From Geitlerinema sp. S16 (GTDB lineage: Bacteria; Cyanobacteriota; Cyanobacteriia; Cyanobacteriales; Geitlerinemataceae), in NCBI GenBank assembly GCA_011390275.1, contig JAABST010000007.1, forward strand, positions 62,001 to 126,000: a DNA stretch of 64,000 nucleotides. Direction: 5' to 3'. Under the pieces are notes generated by a model that worked only from the letters and a program-made list of their open reading frames with translations, searched no databases and had not been told where the DNA came from. Positions within the stretch are counted from its first letter, which is position 1. Each line of letters begins with the position of its first letter. A program made the translations under genes and the position numbers. Shown piece by piece: positions 1-9,221 of the stretch.

Positions 1-1
1 T

Positions 2-193
2 CCCAGCTTGCAAGAATATCTCCTGATCGATAGCCAGGAGATCTTTGTGGAAATTTATCGACGTAGCCAGAGCCGCTTTTGGCTGTATGAAACCTATAGC
101 CAGGGTGAAGCGATTCGCTTGGAGAGCGTGGGGATTGAGCTAGCGATCGAAACGTTGTACGAGTTAGTTGCGATAACGCGCGATACCGTATGA
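2..193 (+). CDS. Uma2-family (DUF820) protein, C-terminal end only
   Basis: The gene runs in from the left edge, so only about the last 63 residues are present. They read PSLQEYLLIDSQEIFVEIYR, then a W..Y..GE.I.LES segment and a final LYE. This pattern is typical of the C-terminal part of the Uma2/DUF820 family, a PD-(D/E)XK nuclease-fold family greatly expanded in cyanobacteria. The stop codon overlaps the ATG of the following ABC ATPase by 4 bp (ATGA), so the two are probably co-translated. The catalytic core lies outside the window, so activity cannot be judged. Confidence 0.7.
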   Translation, partial: PSLQEYLLIDSQEIFVEIYRRSQSRFWLYETYSQGEAIRLESVGIELAIETLYELVAITRDTV

Positions 194-975
194 ACCACAC
201 CTCTCGCCATCCCCCACGACACAACACCGTGACCCCTCCCCTGCTCGTCTTCGATCGCGTCAGCCTCCGCGCCCCCCTCGGCAATGCCACCCTCCTCGAC
301 GACATTTCCTTTACGCTCAACCCCGGCGATCGCTGCGTCCTCATCGGCCCCTCCGGCTCCGGCAAAACCCAACTCCTGCGACTATGCAACCGTCTCAGCG
401 AAGCCAGCACCGGCGAAATCAGCTTTGAAGGCCAAACCCTCTCAACCTGGCCGGTACGTCAATACCGCGAAATCGCAACCCTCGTTTTGCAAGAATCCAG
501 CCTGCTCGACCAAACCGTCGAAACGGCGATCGCCTACCCTCTCAAGCTGCGCGACCTGAAACCCGCCGCAATACAGCAGCGCGTGACAGATTGGTGCGAT
601 CGGCTCAACCTCCCTACGGAATGGATGCGTAAAACCGAGGCGCAACTGTCGGTCGGACAGCGGCAATGGGTCGCGATCGCGCGGGCATTGGCGATCGAGC
701 CGAAATTGTTGCTCCTCGATGAACCCACCTCGGCGCTCGATGCCGGACGCAGCGATCGGCTCGTGCGCGTCTTAACCGACCTGGCGGAGAAAAATGGTAC
801 GGCGATCGTCATGACGACCCATCAATTCGACCTCGCTTGCGGGTTCGCGACGCGGTTGCTGTACCTGGAGAACGGGCGATTGCTGCGCGATGACCCGGCG
901 GATCATGTGGATTGGGGCGCGGTGAAGCAGGATGTGATCGCGATCGAGCAGCAATCGCAATCAGAGTGGGATTAA
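190..975 (+). CDS. ABC transporter ATP-binding protein (FetA/YbbL-like)
   Basis: This is a 261-residue single-domain ABC ATPase. Walker A is GPSGSGKT near residue 55. The signature region is LSVGQRQWVAIARAL, with the usual LSGGQ Gly replaced by Val. Walker B is LLLLDEPTSALD, and the switch His is in MTTHQ. The short size and the TLVLQESSLL Q-loop resemble ATPases of the FetA/YbbL type that pair with a separate permease. No permease lies next to it, so the substrate is unknown. The start overlaps the upstream Uma2-type gene. The next gene, mnmE, begins 48 bp downstream on the same strand. Confidence 0.8.
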   Translation: MNHTSRHPPRHNTVTPPLLVFDRVSLRAPLGNATLLDDISFTLNPGDRCVLIGPSGSGKTQLLRLCNRLSEASTGEISFEGQTLSTWPVRQYREIATLVLQESSLLDQTVETAIAYPLKLRDLKPAAIQQRVTDWCDRLNLPTEWMRKTEAQLSVGQRQWVAIARALAIEPKLLLLDEPTSALDAGRSDRLVRVLTDLAEKNGTAIVMTTHQFDLACGFATRLLYLENGRLLRDDPADHVDWGAVKQDVIAIEQQSQSEWD

Positions 976-1023
976 GCGGAATTCAAGATACGTCATACTG
1001 GCCTGAGTAGCCCAAGTCAAAAT

Positions 1024-2436
1024 ATGAACGCGATCGCCAAAGATACGATTGCGGCGATCGCGACGGCGATCGTCCCACAACAGGGAAGCGTCGGAATTGT
1101 GCGCGTGTCGGGATCGGAATCACAGGCGATCGCGCGGCAACTGTTCCATGCGCCGGGATCGCAACTCTGGGACAGTCATCGGATTTTGTACGGTCAGATT
1201 CGCGATCCCCACAGCGGCGAGATAGTCGATGAAGCGCTGTTATTGCTGATGCTCGCACCGCGATCGTTCACCCGCGAAGATGTGGCCGAATTTCACTGTC
1301 ACGGCGGGATCATTGCCGTGCAGCGGGTTCTGACCCTGTGCATGGCCGCCGGGGCGCGACTGGCACAGGCGGGCGAATTCACCCTACGCGCCTTCCTCAA
1401 CGGACGTATCGACCTCACCCAAGCCGAAAGCGTCGCCGACCTCGTTGGCGCTCAGTCGCCCGCCGCCGCCCAAGCCGCCCTCGCGGGTTTACAAGGCAAA
1501 CTGGCCAATCCGATTCGAGACTTTCGCACCACCTGCATGGATACCCTGGCCGAAATCGAAGCGCGGGTCGATTTTGAGGACGATTTACCGCCGCTGGATG
1601 AAATCGCGATCCGTCAGCAGATCGACAGCGTGATGGCGGGGATCGCGGCGATCGAGGCCACCGTCGGCGAAGGCGAACTGTTGCGATCGGGGCTAAAAGT
1701 GGCGATCGTCGGTCAGCCCAACGTCGGTAAATCCAGCCTGCTGAACGCTTGGAGTCAGAGCGATCGGGCGATCGTCACCGACCTGCCGGGAACCACCCGC
1801 GACGTGGTTGAATCGCAGCTCGTTGTCGGGGGAATTCCGATCCAAGTGCTCGACACCGCTGGAATCCGCGACACCACCGACACCGTTGAGCGTATTGGCG
1901 TCGATCGCTCCCAAGCCGCCGCCCAGCAAGCCGACCTCGTGTTGCTCACCTTTGACGCCTCTCAGGGCTGGACCGACGCCGATCAAGACATTTACCAGCG
2001 CGTCGCCGATCGCACTCTGATTTTGATCGCCAACAAACAGGATCTCGCCACCGAAACCCAGCTACAACATCTCTTCGATCCGCTGCGTGGCAACCTCCCC
2101 GAGGAACTGCTCACCGCCGATCGCCTCATCTTCACCGCCGCCGCTCAGCCGCGCGGCATCCCCGATCTTGAACGCGCCATCCTCAAACTCGCCCGCACCC
2201 GGCAGATCTGCGCCGCCGACATTGATGTCGCCATCAACCAACGCCAAGCCGCCGCCCTCACCCGCGCCCGCGTTGCCCTCGATCGCGTCCGTCAGACGAT
2301 CGACGACGCCCTCCCCCTCGATTTCTGGACGATCGACCTCCGCGACGCCATCCGCGCCCTCGGTGAAATTACGGGAGAAGAGGTCACCGAATCAATCCTC
2401 GATCGCATCTTTAGCCGCTTTTGTATCGGGAAATAA
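1024..2436 (+). CDS. mnmE: tRNA uridine-5-carboxymethylaminomethyl modification GTPase MnmE
   Basis: MnmE works with MnmG to modify the wobble uridine (cmnm5U34) of certain tRNAs. The 470 residues match the family length. The N-terminal tetrahydrofolate-binding domain begins [21 protein letters not shown] helical domain follows, with an inserted G domain: G1 [10 protein letters not shown]2 region GTTRD, G3 DTAG, G4 NKQD. The protein ends in FCIGK, the conserved C-terminal tail whose Cys is required in characterised MnmE proteins. The ATG start fits the family N-terminus. A near-copy of the last 17 nt of the gene lies just downstream. Confidence 0.97.
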   Translation: MNAIAKDTIAAIATAIVPQQGSVGIVRVSGSESQAIARQLFHAPGSQLWDSHRILYGQIRDPHSGEIVDEALLLLMLAPRSFTREDVAEFHCHGGIIAVQRVLTLCMAAGARLAQAGEFTLRAFLNGRIDLTQAESVADLVGAQSPAAAQAALAGLQGKLANPIRDFRTTCMDTLAEIEARVDFEDDLPPLDEIAIRQQIDSVMAGIAAIEATVGEGELLRSGLKVAIVGQPNVGKSSLLNAWSQSDRAIVTDLPGTTRDVVESQLVVGGIPIQVLDTAGIRDTTDTVERIGVDRSQAAAQQADLVLLTFDASQGWTDADQDIYQRVADRTLILIANKQDLATETQLQHLFDPLRGNLPEELLTADRLIFTAAAQPRGIPDLERAILKLARTRQICAADIDVAINQRQAAALTRARVALDRVRQTIDDALPLDFWTIDLRDAIRALGEITGEEVTESILDRIFSRFCIGK

Positions 2437-2470
2437 CCGATATCGAAAAATAATTTGTATCAGGAAATAA
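2420..2470 (+). repeat. 17-bp direct repeat of the mnmE 3' end
   Basis: The last 17 nt of mnmE (TTTGTATCGGGAAATAA, 2420-2436) recur with one mismatch at 2454-2470. The copies are 34 bp apart, which is out of frame. The second copy falls in the gap before the mscS-type gene. Confidence 0.85.
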
Positions 2471-2513
2471 AACGACATGGGAAGATATTCGACGGTTTAT
2501 CAAGGCGCACGCC

Positions 2514-4223
2514 ATGCCACGCTCTCGCTGGAAAAAATATCTCCTCATCGCGTTCTCGATCATGCTGGCGATTCTCCTCACACGTCCCGCCGCCGCTAGT
2601 TTAATGCGTCCCGCCGCCGCGATCGTCACCGACAGCCTCCTCACTCCCATCTCCCCCCCCGACAAAACCAGTCCTCGCGTCACGCTCGCTGAGTTTCGCG
2701 ACAATATGGACTTGACCTATCGCCTGATTATGTCAGCTTACAACAGCGCAAAAAATGAGATCGGTCTTCACTATTCACCAGCGCAACAACAACAAGCCTA
2801 TCAAGCCGAGAACGCGTTAGAACGTGCGATCAAAACCCTCGACTTATCGGATATTCCTCCGGCTCAACTCGAAGATGTTGGCGTAGAGTCGGCCTTGTTA
2901 TTAAAAGAAATTCTTGATCGAATTCCGCTCCCCCCTGAAGATCGAATTCCAGATATTGTTGCGGTACAGAACGAAAAAATTGACTACTGGGAAATCCCCA
3001 GCACTGAAATTGCAATTTTGCAGTTATCAGAGGGTTTTAATGTCGGCGATTTTGTCTTTTCAAAGGAGACGATCAAACGTCTGAAGAAATTTTATAAGGA
3101 AGTTGAAATTCTTCCTTATCAAGACCAAGCTTCCGCTGGATTCTACGAGTTTTATATTTCAAAACCTGGAAGTTTACTCCCCCCCAAATGGAGCCACTTT
3201 ATCCCAGAATGGAGCAATCGGCTTTACTTTGAACAAACCATTTGGCAGTGGATTTCGCTATTTTTTGTCTACGTATTTGTGATTGTGATTATCACCATCA
3301 CTCAAAAAATTTTAAAGACAAAACTCGAAAATCTGGAGGATATGACCAGCGCATGGCTGGGCTTGAGCTTACCTTTGATTACGTTTGTGAGTGCCTTTTC
3401 TGCGGATCATCTATTAGATCAAGAAGTCAACCTGACAGGAAGCGTTCTGAGCATTATTAAAACGAGTCATCTTATTTTGGAATATGCCACAGGGGCTTGG
3501 TTTGCCTTTTTATTTCTTAATGCGATCGGGGTTTCTTTACTGCTCACTCAGCGTTTTCAGGAAAATGTCTTGGAAGCGACGATGGTGCGTAATGGATTTC
3601 GTCTGCTGGGAATTTTGGCGGGTGCAACGGTGGTCACGATCGGCTTTACGAATATTGGTATCTCCGTTGCACCTTTGCTGGCCAGTCTGGGGGCGGGAAG
3701 TTTAGCCCTCAGTTTTGGCTTGCAGCCCTATATCCAAGACACGATCGGCGGCATTACCTTGTTTGCGAATGGGGCGATGAAAATTGGGGATTTTTGTGAA
3801 TTTGGTGGTGTTTCGGGGACGATCGAAGATATTGGCCTGCGAGCCACGCTGATCCGGACGACCGATCGACGACTGATCACGATGCCGAACTCGAATGTTT
3901 CCGCGATGTTGGTCAATCACAGCCGTCGCGATAAGTACCTGTTCGATCGCCAACTCGAAGTGTCCGGCGAGACGCCTTTCACGCGGCTTCCTGAGATTAT
4001 CGCGGCACTCTACGATCGCTTTACCCACTACGATCGGCTTGAAGGAGTTGAAGTCAATGTCACCAGTTTGAGTCAATCGGACACCATCAAGCTCGGTCTC
4101 TTTGGCTATGTGCTCACCACCGATCACGCGGAATACATCAAAATCCAATCCGATCTGATGCTGGAAGCCGTAACGGTGCTAGACAAACTGGGGATCATCG
4201 GCAAAATTTCGGCGAAGGGTTGA
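2514..4223 (+). CDS. MscS-family mechanosensitive ion channel
   Basis: The 569-residue membrane protein has a hydrophobic N-terminus that may be a signal or first membrane segment. About 200 residues of probable periplasmic sequence follow, then several membrane helices near residues 240-400. The pore helix and beta domain follow the MscS pattern: SLGAGSLALSFGLQPYIQDT, then GGITLFANGAMKIGD and TTDRRLITMPNS. Such channels open under membrane tension to release solutes during osmotic downshock. Cyanobacteria carry several large MscS variants, and the extended N-terminal region places this one among them. It begins 77 bp after mnmE on the same strand. Confidence 0.9.
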   Translation: MPRSRWKKYLLIAFSIMLAILLTRPAAASLMRPAAAIVTDSLLTPISPPDKTSPRVTLAEFRDNMDLTYRLIMSAYNSAKNEIGLHYSPAQQQQAYQAENALERAIKTLDLSDIPPAQLEDVGVESALLLKEILDRIPLPPEDRIPDIVAVQNEKIDYWEIPSTEIAILQLSEGFNVGDFVFSKETIKRLKKFYKEVEILPYQDQASAGFYEFYISKPGSLLPPKWSHFIPEWSNRLYFEQTIWQWISLFFVYVFVIVIITITQKILKTKLENLEDMTSAWLGLSLPLITFVSAFSADHLLDQEVNLTGSVLSIIKTSHLILEYATGAWFAFLFLNAIGVSLLLTQRFQENVLEATMVRNGFRLLGILAGATVVTIGFTNIGISVAPLLASLGAGSLALSFGLQPYIQDTIGGITLFANGAMKIGDFCEFGGVSGTIEDIGLRATLIRTTDRRLITMPNSNVSAMLVNHSRRDKYLFDRQLEVSGETPFTRLPEIIAALYDRFTHYDRLEGVEVNVTSLSQSDTIKLGLFGYVLTTDHAEYIKIQSDLMLEAVTVLDKLGIIGKISAKG

Positions 4224-4582
4224 GGTCTCTCTGCTCGCCGTCGTGCAATGTATCCGTGACATGCGTTAAAAATTCTTAATAGCGAGACTCATCAAATCGG
4301 ACTAAGGTATCAAACTAGACCGATTTTGATTAACATGCGTGTCCTGAGTAGGCCAATAGGATCAAAGTGACTTAATAAGCCGCGTAACTCAATCATCCTG
4401 GTTGCAGACAAGCTAGAAGCTTGTGCTACGCATAGCGTCTATTAATTTACTTGGGCTACTTACTGTATCGGCTTGGTTCGTTCTTAATGGTGAAAACAGC
4501 ATTGGGGCGATCGCGACGATACCTGAGCGGACGCAGTTTTGAGTCTGATTTGAGTCCGAACATAAAACACCGATTTGTTTAT
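4224..4582. other. Intergenic region with a small dispersed-type palindrome
   Basis: No convincing gene lies here. At 4408-4424 there is a perfect hairpin, ACAAGCT-AGA-AGCTTGT, followed at once by GCTACGCATAGC (4425-4436), itself a short palindrome. Hairpins of this kind occur as dispersed intergenic repeats in cyanobacteria. The rest is the probable promoter region of the heme oxygenase gene; no box stands out clearly. Confidence 0.6.
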
Positions 4583-5302
4583 ATGACCAGCAATTTAGCA
4601 ACCAAACTGCGTGAGGGAACGAAAAAGTCTCACACGATGGCCGAAAACGTCGGCTTTATCAAGTGCTTCCTGCGCGGCACGGTCGAGAAAAACTCGTATC
4701 GTAAGCTCGCGGCGAACCTATATTTCGTTTACTCGGCGATCGAAGAGGAAATGGATCGTCACCGCGAGCATCCGGTTCTATCGCAGGTCTACTACGCTGA
4801 ACTCAATCGCAAAGAAAGCCTCGCCAAGGATCTCGAATTTTACTTCGGCGCAGACTGGCAAAACCAAGTGGCTCCGTCCACGGCGGCTCAAGCCTACGTG
4901 GCTCGCATCCATGAGATTGGCGATACCGCACCAGAACTGCTCGTGGCGCACTGCTACACGCGCTACCTGGGCGACCTCTCCGGCGGTCAAATCCTGAAAA
5001 ACATTGCTCAAAAGGGCATGGGTCTCGAAGACGGCCACGGTACGGCCTTCTACGAGTTTGACCAGATTGACGACGAAAAAGCGTTTAAAAACACCTACCG
5101 TCAAGCGATGGATGGTCTGCCGATCGATGATGCCACTGCCGATCGCATCGTAGACGAAGCCAATGATGCCTTTGGCATGAACATGAAAATGTTCCAAGAG
5201 CTAGAAGGCAACCTGATCATCGCGATCGGTCAAATGCTGTTCAACTCGCTGACCCGTCGTAAGACCCGTGGCGCAACCGAAACCCCGGCAACCGCAAACT
5301 AA
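4583..5302 (+). CDS. ho1: Heme oxygenase (biliverdin-producing)
   Basis: Heme oxygenase opens heme to biliverdin IXalpha using ferredoxin and O2. Biliverdin is the precursor of phycobilins and of phytochrome-type chromophores. The 239-residue protein begins MTSNLATKLREGTKKSHTMA, where the His in KKSH is the proximal heme ligand region, and it contains the distal helix signature YLGDLSGGQILKNIAQ. The open frame extends further upstream (4451), but this ATG matches the start and length of cyanobacterial HO1. A strong terminator follows. Its product is needed by the phycobilisome and by the cyanobacteriochrome at 46.6 kb. Confidence 0.96.
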   Translation: MTSNLATKLREGTKKSHTMAENVGFIKCFLRGTVEKNSYRKLAANLYFVYSAIEEEMDRHREHPVLSQVYYAELNRKESLAKDLEFYFGADWQNQVAPSTAAQAYVARIHEIGDTAPELLVAHCYTRYLGDLSGGQILKNIAQKGMGLEDGHGTAFYEFDQIDDEKAFKNTYRQAMDGLPIDDATADRIVDEANDAFGMNMKMFQELEGNLIIAIGQMLFNSLTRRKTRGATETPATAN

Positions 5303-5330
5303 GCAGACACGAATATAGTTGCTTAATTTA

Positions 5331-5369
5331 GAGGGCAGCGCTGTCACGCAGCGTTGCCCTCTTTGCTGT
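5331..5369 (+). terminator. Rho-independent terminator of the heme oxygenase gene
   Basis: A 13-bp stem (GAGGGCAGCGCTG, 5331-5343, with CAGCGTTGCCCTC, 5349-5361, one G-T wobble) closes a 5-nt loop and runs into a T-rich tail. It starts 28 bp after the stop codon. Confidence 0.9.
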
Positions 5370-6065
5370 TTTGCCTCTGATGCTTAATCCGTCATCCGGC
5401 CTCGACTCGACTTGAACTGGAGACTCACAAACCGGGATGAGTGACGACGCGATCGAGATCAATCACAACCTGGGCGAAGCTCCGGCATTCGTTCCCGCCG
5501 AAATACTATGCTCGCTCGACGTTGCATCTGACGCCACAGAGTAGAGCAGCAGCTTGGTCTGTTTGCCTAGCTTTAGAATCCCCGGACTTGTAGTCCGGAG
5601 AGCATGTCAATTTTATGGAAAGAACCTACACTTGACTTAACAGCGTCATCACTCGATCGCCATCAGTGGATTTAATGACGTAAGCTTTGATAAGCTTGTC
5701 ATTAAAGTCTTGAATAGACTAGCTCTAAATTGACTTTGCCTATCGCTAGGTCGCGAGTCTGAAGATATCCAACCAAACTTTGGGCTATCATTTCAACCCT
5801 ATTCTCTCAATCTGCATCGTTCAGAGCTGGGGTACATCTACATCTACGCATACCGACGGACTCTCACGCCTACTTAAATAAATGAAACACATTACGTTTT
5901 AGAACGTTGAGTCTTTCCGTGCGAGAAAATTGAGTGTGATACATTAATACCGTGGATATGGCGTTGCACTCCATCAGATTGTGCGGTGTTTTCTCGCGAC
6001 GGCATCCTCGGAGTAGGTAACCTGTTCAGCCCTGCTGCTGAGAATATACGAGGGCTACATTCTAC
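5370..6065. other. Long intergenic region with one hairpin and no supported gene
   Basis: Almost 700 bp carry no convincing gene. A hairpin CCGGAC-TTGTA-GTCCGG sits at 5582-5598 and resembles a dispersed cyanobacterial palindrome. A 35-codon frame (ATG at 5437) has no recognisable product and no clear ribosome site. I did not recognise a structured RNA or a tRNA here. Confidence 0.5.
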
Positions 6066-7340
6066 ATGGCGACCGCAGCAAACCACTCTAGTCAGATATA
6101 TCAGGCAGAGCAAGAGCTTTATAAACACCTGCTCACTCATGTAAAAGAGGAGTCTCCTGAGCGTCTTATAGAGCGTTTTAAGACTCTGTTTCTACAGGGG
6201 TCAGGATATCCTGACACTGAAATTTCCGGTATCGTTCGAGATCTAACAGCTCTCAATAACGCACCGGACGAGTTTAATAGCGTCTTCAATCGCTGCTGCC
6301 ACATTCTGATTAACCATTGGCAGATGGAGACGAAGCATCAGGAAGCGATCGGCGAACTGATTCACTTAATCGAAGAACCTCAGCGCCGAATTCAATCTCG
6401 CGATGCGCGAAAACTCCAAAGTCTCGTCCAAAACTTCAAAACCACAGAGGAGTTTCAGACCCTACAGCGTCTTGTTAATATCGTTGATAGATCGAAACAC
6501 CAAGATAAGCCCCCCAATGAACGACCTCTTGCTTCTCTGATTGGTCGCTATCCTTATCTTTACTCTCATAGTTTGCTGAGCGATAACAGCAGCTATGAGC
6601 AACAGCAAACGATTCTACAAATGCAGGCACAGCGCCAGCGGCAATACGAAACACACTTGACCAAGTATGTTTCATATAAAGTACAGCGTGCGCAATTACT
6701 CAGACAAAAGCCAGAATTGGCTAACAATACTCGGATTATTCAGCCGATTCGCAACCCGACAATGTTGTCGGATAAAGAGCTGTATGTCGCTGTAAAGCAG
6801 TTTACGGGGCGTGTTGAAGGGTCTCAGACCTATAAAGATATGGCTCAAAATTTCGTGACCCATACGAGTCAAACGCGAACATTTCGCGAATTCAAGCAAG
6901 ACTTTTATGAGTATTTGATCGCTTCAATTGACGAAAGTTACGGTAAGCGTCAATTTAACGAGAAGCTCTATCAACATTTAATGGCGACATTGCCTCAGTC
7001 GGATGATCAAAAACTGAGTGATTTCTTGATCATTAGAACCTGTAGCCAGCTCATCAACTTCCTGGTGGTCGAAAGCCCACAAAATCCAAACCATTATGTT
7101 TTAGTCGATCTGCTATCCAATATTGGCCCAACGGCGGTGATGGCGATTTTGCTGAAAATTCTGCTGATTTGCCGCAAGGTCAAGCCACACATGGAAAAGC
7201 GGTTTGCGATTTTGTTCGATCACTACGATCAATCGACGCGCGAGGCAGTGCAATGGCTTGTTAAGTCGCTCGAAAATTTGCAGGTGGCCTTGAGCACCAA
7301 TTTTGGGTCGGCTGACATGTCATTCCTGGATATGACATAA
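6066..7340 (+). CDS. Conserved-looking protein of unknown function (424 aa)
   Basis: I do not recognise this protein. It is soluble, with no signal peptide or membrane segment, and is rich in charged and polar residues in a pattern that suggests almost all alpha-helix. There is a Gln/Arg-rich stretch near residues 180-215 (SSYEQQQTILQMQAQRQRQY). The first ATG (6066) begins MATAANHSSQIYQAEQELYK. The long uniform frame and lack of low-complexity sequence support a real gene. It stands alone between a large upstream gap and the MAPEG gene. A scaffold or regulatory role is possible, but nothing in the sequence shows it. Confidence 0.8.
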   Translation: MATAANHSSQIYQAEQELYKHLLTHVKEESPERLIERFKTLFLQGSGYPDTEISGIVRDLTALNNAPDEFNSVFNRCCHILINHWQMETKHQEAIGELIHLIEEPQRRIQSRDARKLQSLVQNFKTTEEFQTLQRLVNIVDRSKHQDKPPNERPLASLIGRYPYLYSHSLLSDNSSYEQQQTILQMQAQRQRQYETHLTKYVSYKVQRAQLLRQKPELANNTRIIQPIRNPTMLSDKELYVAVKQFTGRVEGSQTYKDMAQNFVTHTSQTRTFREFKQDFYEYLIASIDESYGKRQFNEKLYQHLMATLPQSDDQKLSDFLIIRTCSQLINFLVVESPQNPNHYVLVDLLSNIGPTAVMAILLKILLICRKVKPHMEKRFAILFDHYDQSTREAVQWLVKSLENLQVALSTNFGSADMSFLDMT

Positions 7341-7447
7341 GCTATGGCATGAGTTTCGCAGCGGAAGATAATCGTTGAAGCCTTGACCCGACGATCGCCG
7401 TATGATGGCTCTGTAATGCTCAGTACATAAACGATCTACGGTTTTCC

Positions 7448-7858
7448 ATGTCTTTAAGCACACCTAGTATTTTGCTTTATGCGATCGCGGCGGCGGCCTT
7501 CGCGATTTATGTTCCGTATCTCGTTGTCGCCTATGGCCGGTTCGCCTGCGATTATGACATGGCCGCACCCCGTGCCATGTTCGATCGGCTACCGCCCTAT
7601 GCCCAGCGTGCTACCTGGGCGCACCAAAACTCGTTTGAGACGTTTATGCCCTTTACCGCTGCGGCATTAATGGCCTACGTCACGTCTGTCACCTCGCCCT
7701 ATGCGGCCTATGCGGCGATCGCATTTGTGATTGCTCGCCTACTCTTTTCGACGTTCTATATTTTGAATGTTCCGCCGCTACGTTCTTTGATGTTTGGCGT
7801 TGGAAGTGCGGCGACGGTGACGCTGTTTGCGCTCAGTTTTACGGCGATCGCTTCCTAG
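7448..7858 (+). CDS. MAPEG-family membrane protein
   Basis: The 136-residue integral membrane protein has four predicted helices, the size of the MAPEG family (membrane-associated proteins in eicosanoid and glutathione metabolism). The conserved stretch R-ATWAHQNSFETFMPF follows the first helix, as in bacterial MAPEG proteins, where this loop helps bind glutathione. Bacterial members are poorly characterised, so the substrate is unknown. The ATG start gives a hydrophobic N-terminus immediately. The gene converges with a small minus-strand gene, with a tandem repeat and a hairpin between them. Confidence 0.85.
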   Translation: MSLSTPSILLYAIAAAAFAIYVPYLVVAYGRFACDYDMAAPRAMFDRLPPYAQRATWAHQNSFETFMPFTAAALMAYVTSVTSPYAAYAAIAFVIARLLFSTFYILNVPPLRSLMFGVGSAATVTLFALSFTAIAS

Positions 7859-7873
7859 GTTTAGTATTGATTT

Positions 7874-7900
7874 GAATTCAATATCGAATTCAATATCGAA
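7874..7900. repeat. Perfect 12-bp tandem duplication
   Basis: GAATTCAATATC occurs twice head to tail (7874-7885 and 7886-7897), followed by GAA of a third unit. It lies 16 bp after the MAPEG stop codon. Confidence 0.9.
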
Positions 7901-7925
7901 TAAGCCAAACCGATGTCATGAGCAG

Positions 7926-7962
7926 AGGCTAACGAATACAAGTGATCGTAATTCGTTAGCCT
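7926..7962. terminator. 12-bp inverted repeat between convergent genes
   Basis: AGGCTAACGAAT (7926-7937) and ATTCGTTAGCCT (7951-7962) form a perfect 12-bp stem with a 13-nt loop. It lies between the convergent MAPEG gene and a small minus-strand gene. The T tract is weak, so terminator function is inferred from position. Confidence 0.55.
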
Positions 7963-8020
7963 TTAATGATTGAAAAAAGCCTAGAATTAGCTGATTTTCT
8001 CGGCGATCTGATCGGTACGA

Positions 8021-8230
8021 TTAGTCGATCGCAATGCCAGTGCTGTTATTACCAGAAGCAGACTCTGGAAACGTACGATCAAACTCTTCGAGCAGGTCAT
8101 CAATCTCTTCTATGGCTTGATTAACATCAATTCGTAAGGTTCCAATATCAGCATTTTCAAGGAGGTCGAGGAGCACGGATCGTTTTTCCTCGATCGTATT
8201 AATCCGTTTCCGAATGGTGGTGGTATCCAT
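8021..8230 (-). CDS. Small acidic helical protein of unknown function
   Basis: This 69-residue acidic protein begins MDTTTIRKRINTIEEKRSVL. Heptad-like spacing of Leu and Ile through residues 5-55 suggests a short coiled coil or helical hairpin. The C-terminal 15 residues are Ser/Asn-rich and probably disordered. I do not recognise the family. The gene is monocistronic, converges with the MAPEG gene and diverges from the next gene. Its small size makes the call less certain. Confidence 0.6.
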   Translation of the reverse strand: MDTTTIRKRINTIEEKRSVLLDLLENADIGTLRIDVNQAIEEIDDLLEEFDRTFPESASGNNSTGIAID

Positions 8231-8398
8231 AGATCTTGTGCCGCTAGTGGTTCGGGCTGATTATATCGTTTCGCTTGCCCATCGATACTTCAAATAAGCG
8301 GATTCTGATTCGATAAGATAGATCCGGTCACAGCTTCTATCCTAGAATTTCAAGAGGCTCAAACTCATAGCCTAAAGTCCAGGATAGCGAGTGGGAAT

Positions 8399-8851
8399 GT
8401 GTTTCTGAACGTGCCAGATCAACACATACCGGATGTCTACGCCTGCCGCGATCGGCTACAGCCAGAGGAAAGCGCCTGGTGGTGGTTTCTTGAAGTCAAA
8501 CAGCCGCGCCCTCCGGTCTATCTCGCCAGTCTGGATGGGCTGTGGAAGCTGGGAGCTGCCGCCTGTCTGGCTCTGGCGGCAACGTTCATGACGCAAACCG
8601 TGAAAGCGTTTTCCACTCAAGGCTTTGATGTGCTGGGAACGATGGGGACGATCGCCCAAGGTGCAGGACTCGCCGTCGTGGCTCAAGGGACGCTGACCGA
8701 TCGGGGCAAGGATCGATTGCAAGACACGCTCCACGATCTGGGCGTTCCGACCTACCTCCACGAAGAAGCCACTTTTGCCATTGCGACGAGCGCACTGCTC
8801 ATCTCCTACGGCTTTCACAGTAATCTCTACCGTTCTATGGAAAATTCCTGA
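8399..8851 (+). CDS. Small membrane protein of unknown function
   Basis: The protein is about 150 residues with a GTG start; a second GTG four codons later (8411) is equally plausible. An amphipathic N-terminus (residues 1-45) is followed by membrane segments near residues 49-68 and 83-97 and a weaker one near 124-138. A soluble stretch, TLTDRGKDRLQDTLHDLGV, lies between the last two. I do not recognise a named domain. The frame is long and well formed. A 370-bp gap separates it from the pentapeptide-repeat genes. Confidence 0.65.
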   Translation: MFLNVPDQHIPDVYACRDRLQPEESAWWWFLEVKQPRPPVYLASLDGLWKLGAAACLALAATFMTQTVKAFSTQGFDVLGTMGTIAQGAGLAVVAQGTLTDRGKDRLQDTLHDLGVPTYLHEEATFAIATSALLISYGFHSNLYRSMENS

Positions 8852-9221
8852 CACCTGGCATCCAGAGGAACAAGACGGGGAAATCGCGCCTCAGTTGTAA
8901 TTTTTGTGATTTTGGCTGGCTATATCGCAGTGATGTAGCTCTAGAGACCGGTGAGTCCTGCGATCGCGTCGTTCCTAATCTCATCGTACCGATCGCACAT
9001 TCAATGCGCCGGTCATAATCTCAAGGTGTTTCAAATACCATCAGTTGTGCAGCGTTCGTCCAAAATAAGAGGGTATCGGGCAAATCGCCGCACTGGCGTG
9101 CTACGCAGCGTCTGGCGATCGTCCCCATCTTGCTTGCCGGTTTCTCGTTCTCGGATACTTCCCTGGACATTCTGAACCCGTCAAACACCCAGCATCTACT
9201 CTTTCGCCTCAGTGCAACGTT
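8852..9221. other. Intergenic region before the pentapeptide-repeat genes
   Basis: I see no gene, strong hairpin or RNA in these 370 bp. It presumably holds the promoter of the following gene. Confidence 0.5.

Noticed and set aside
5437..5544. 35-codon frame in the large gap after ho1
   Set aside because: No clear ribosome site, membrane segment or known small-protein motif.
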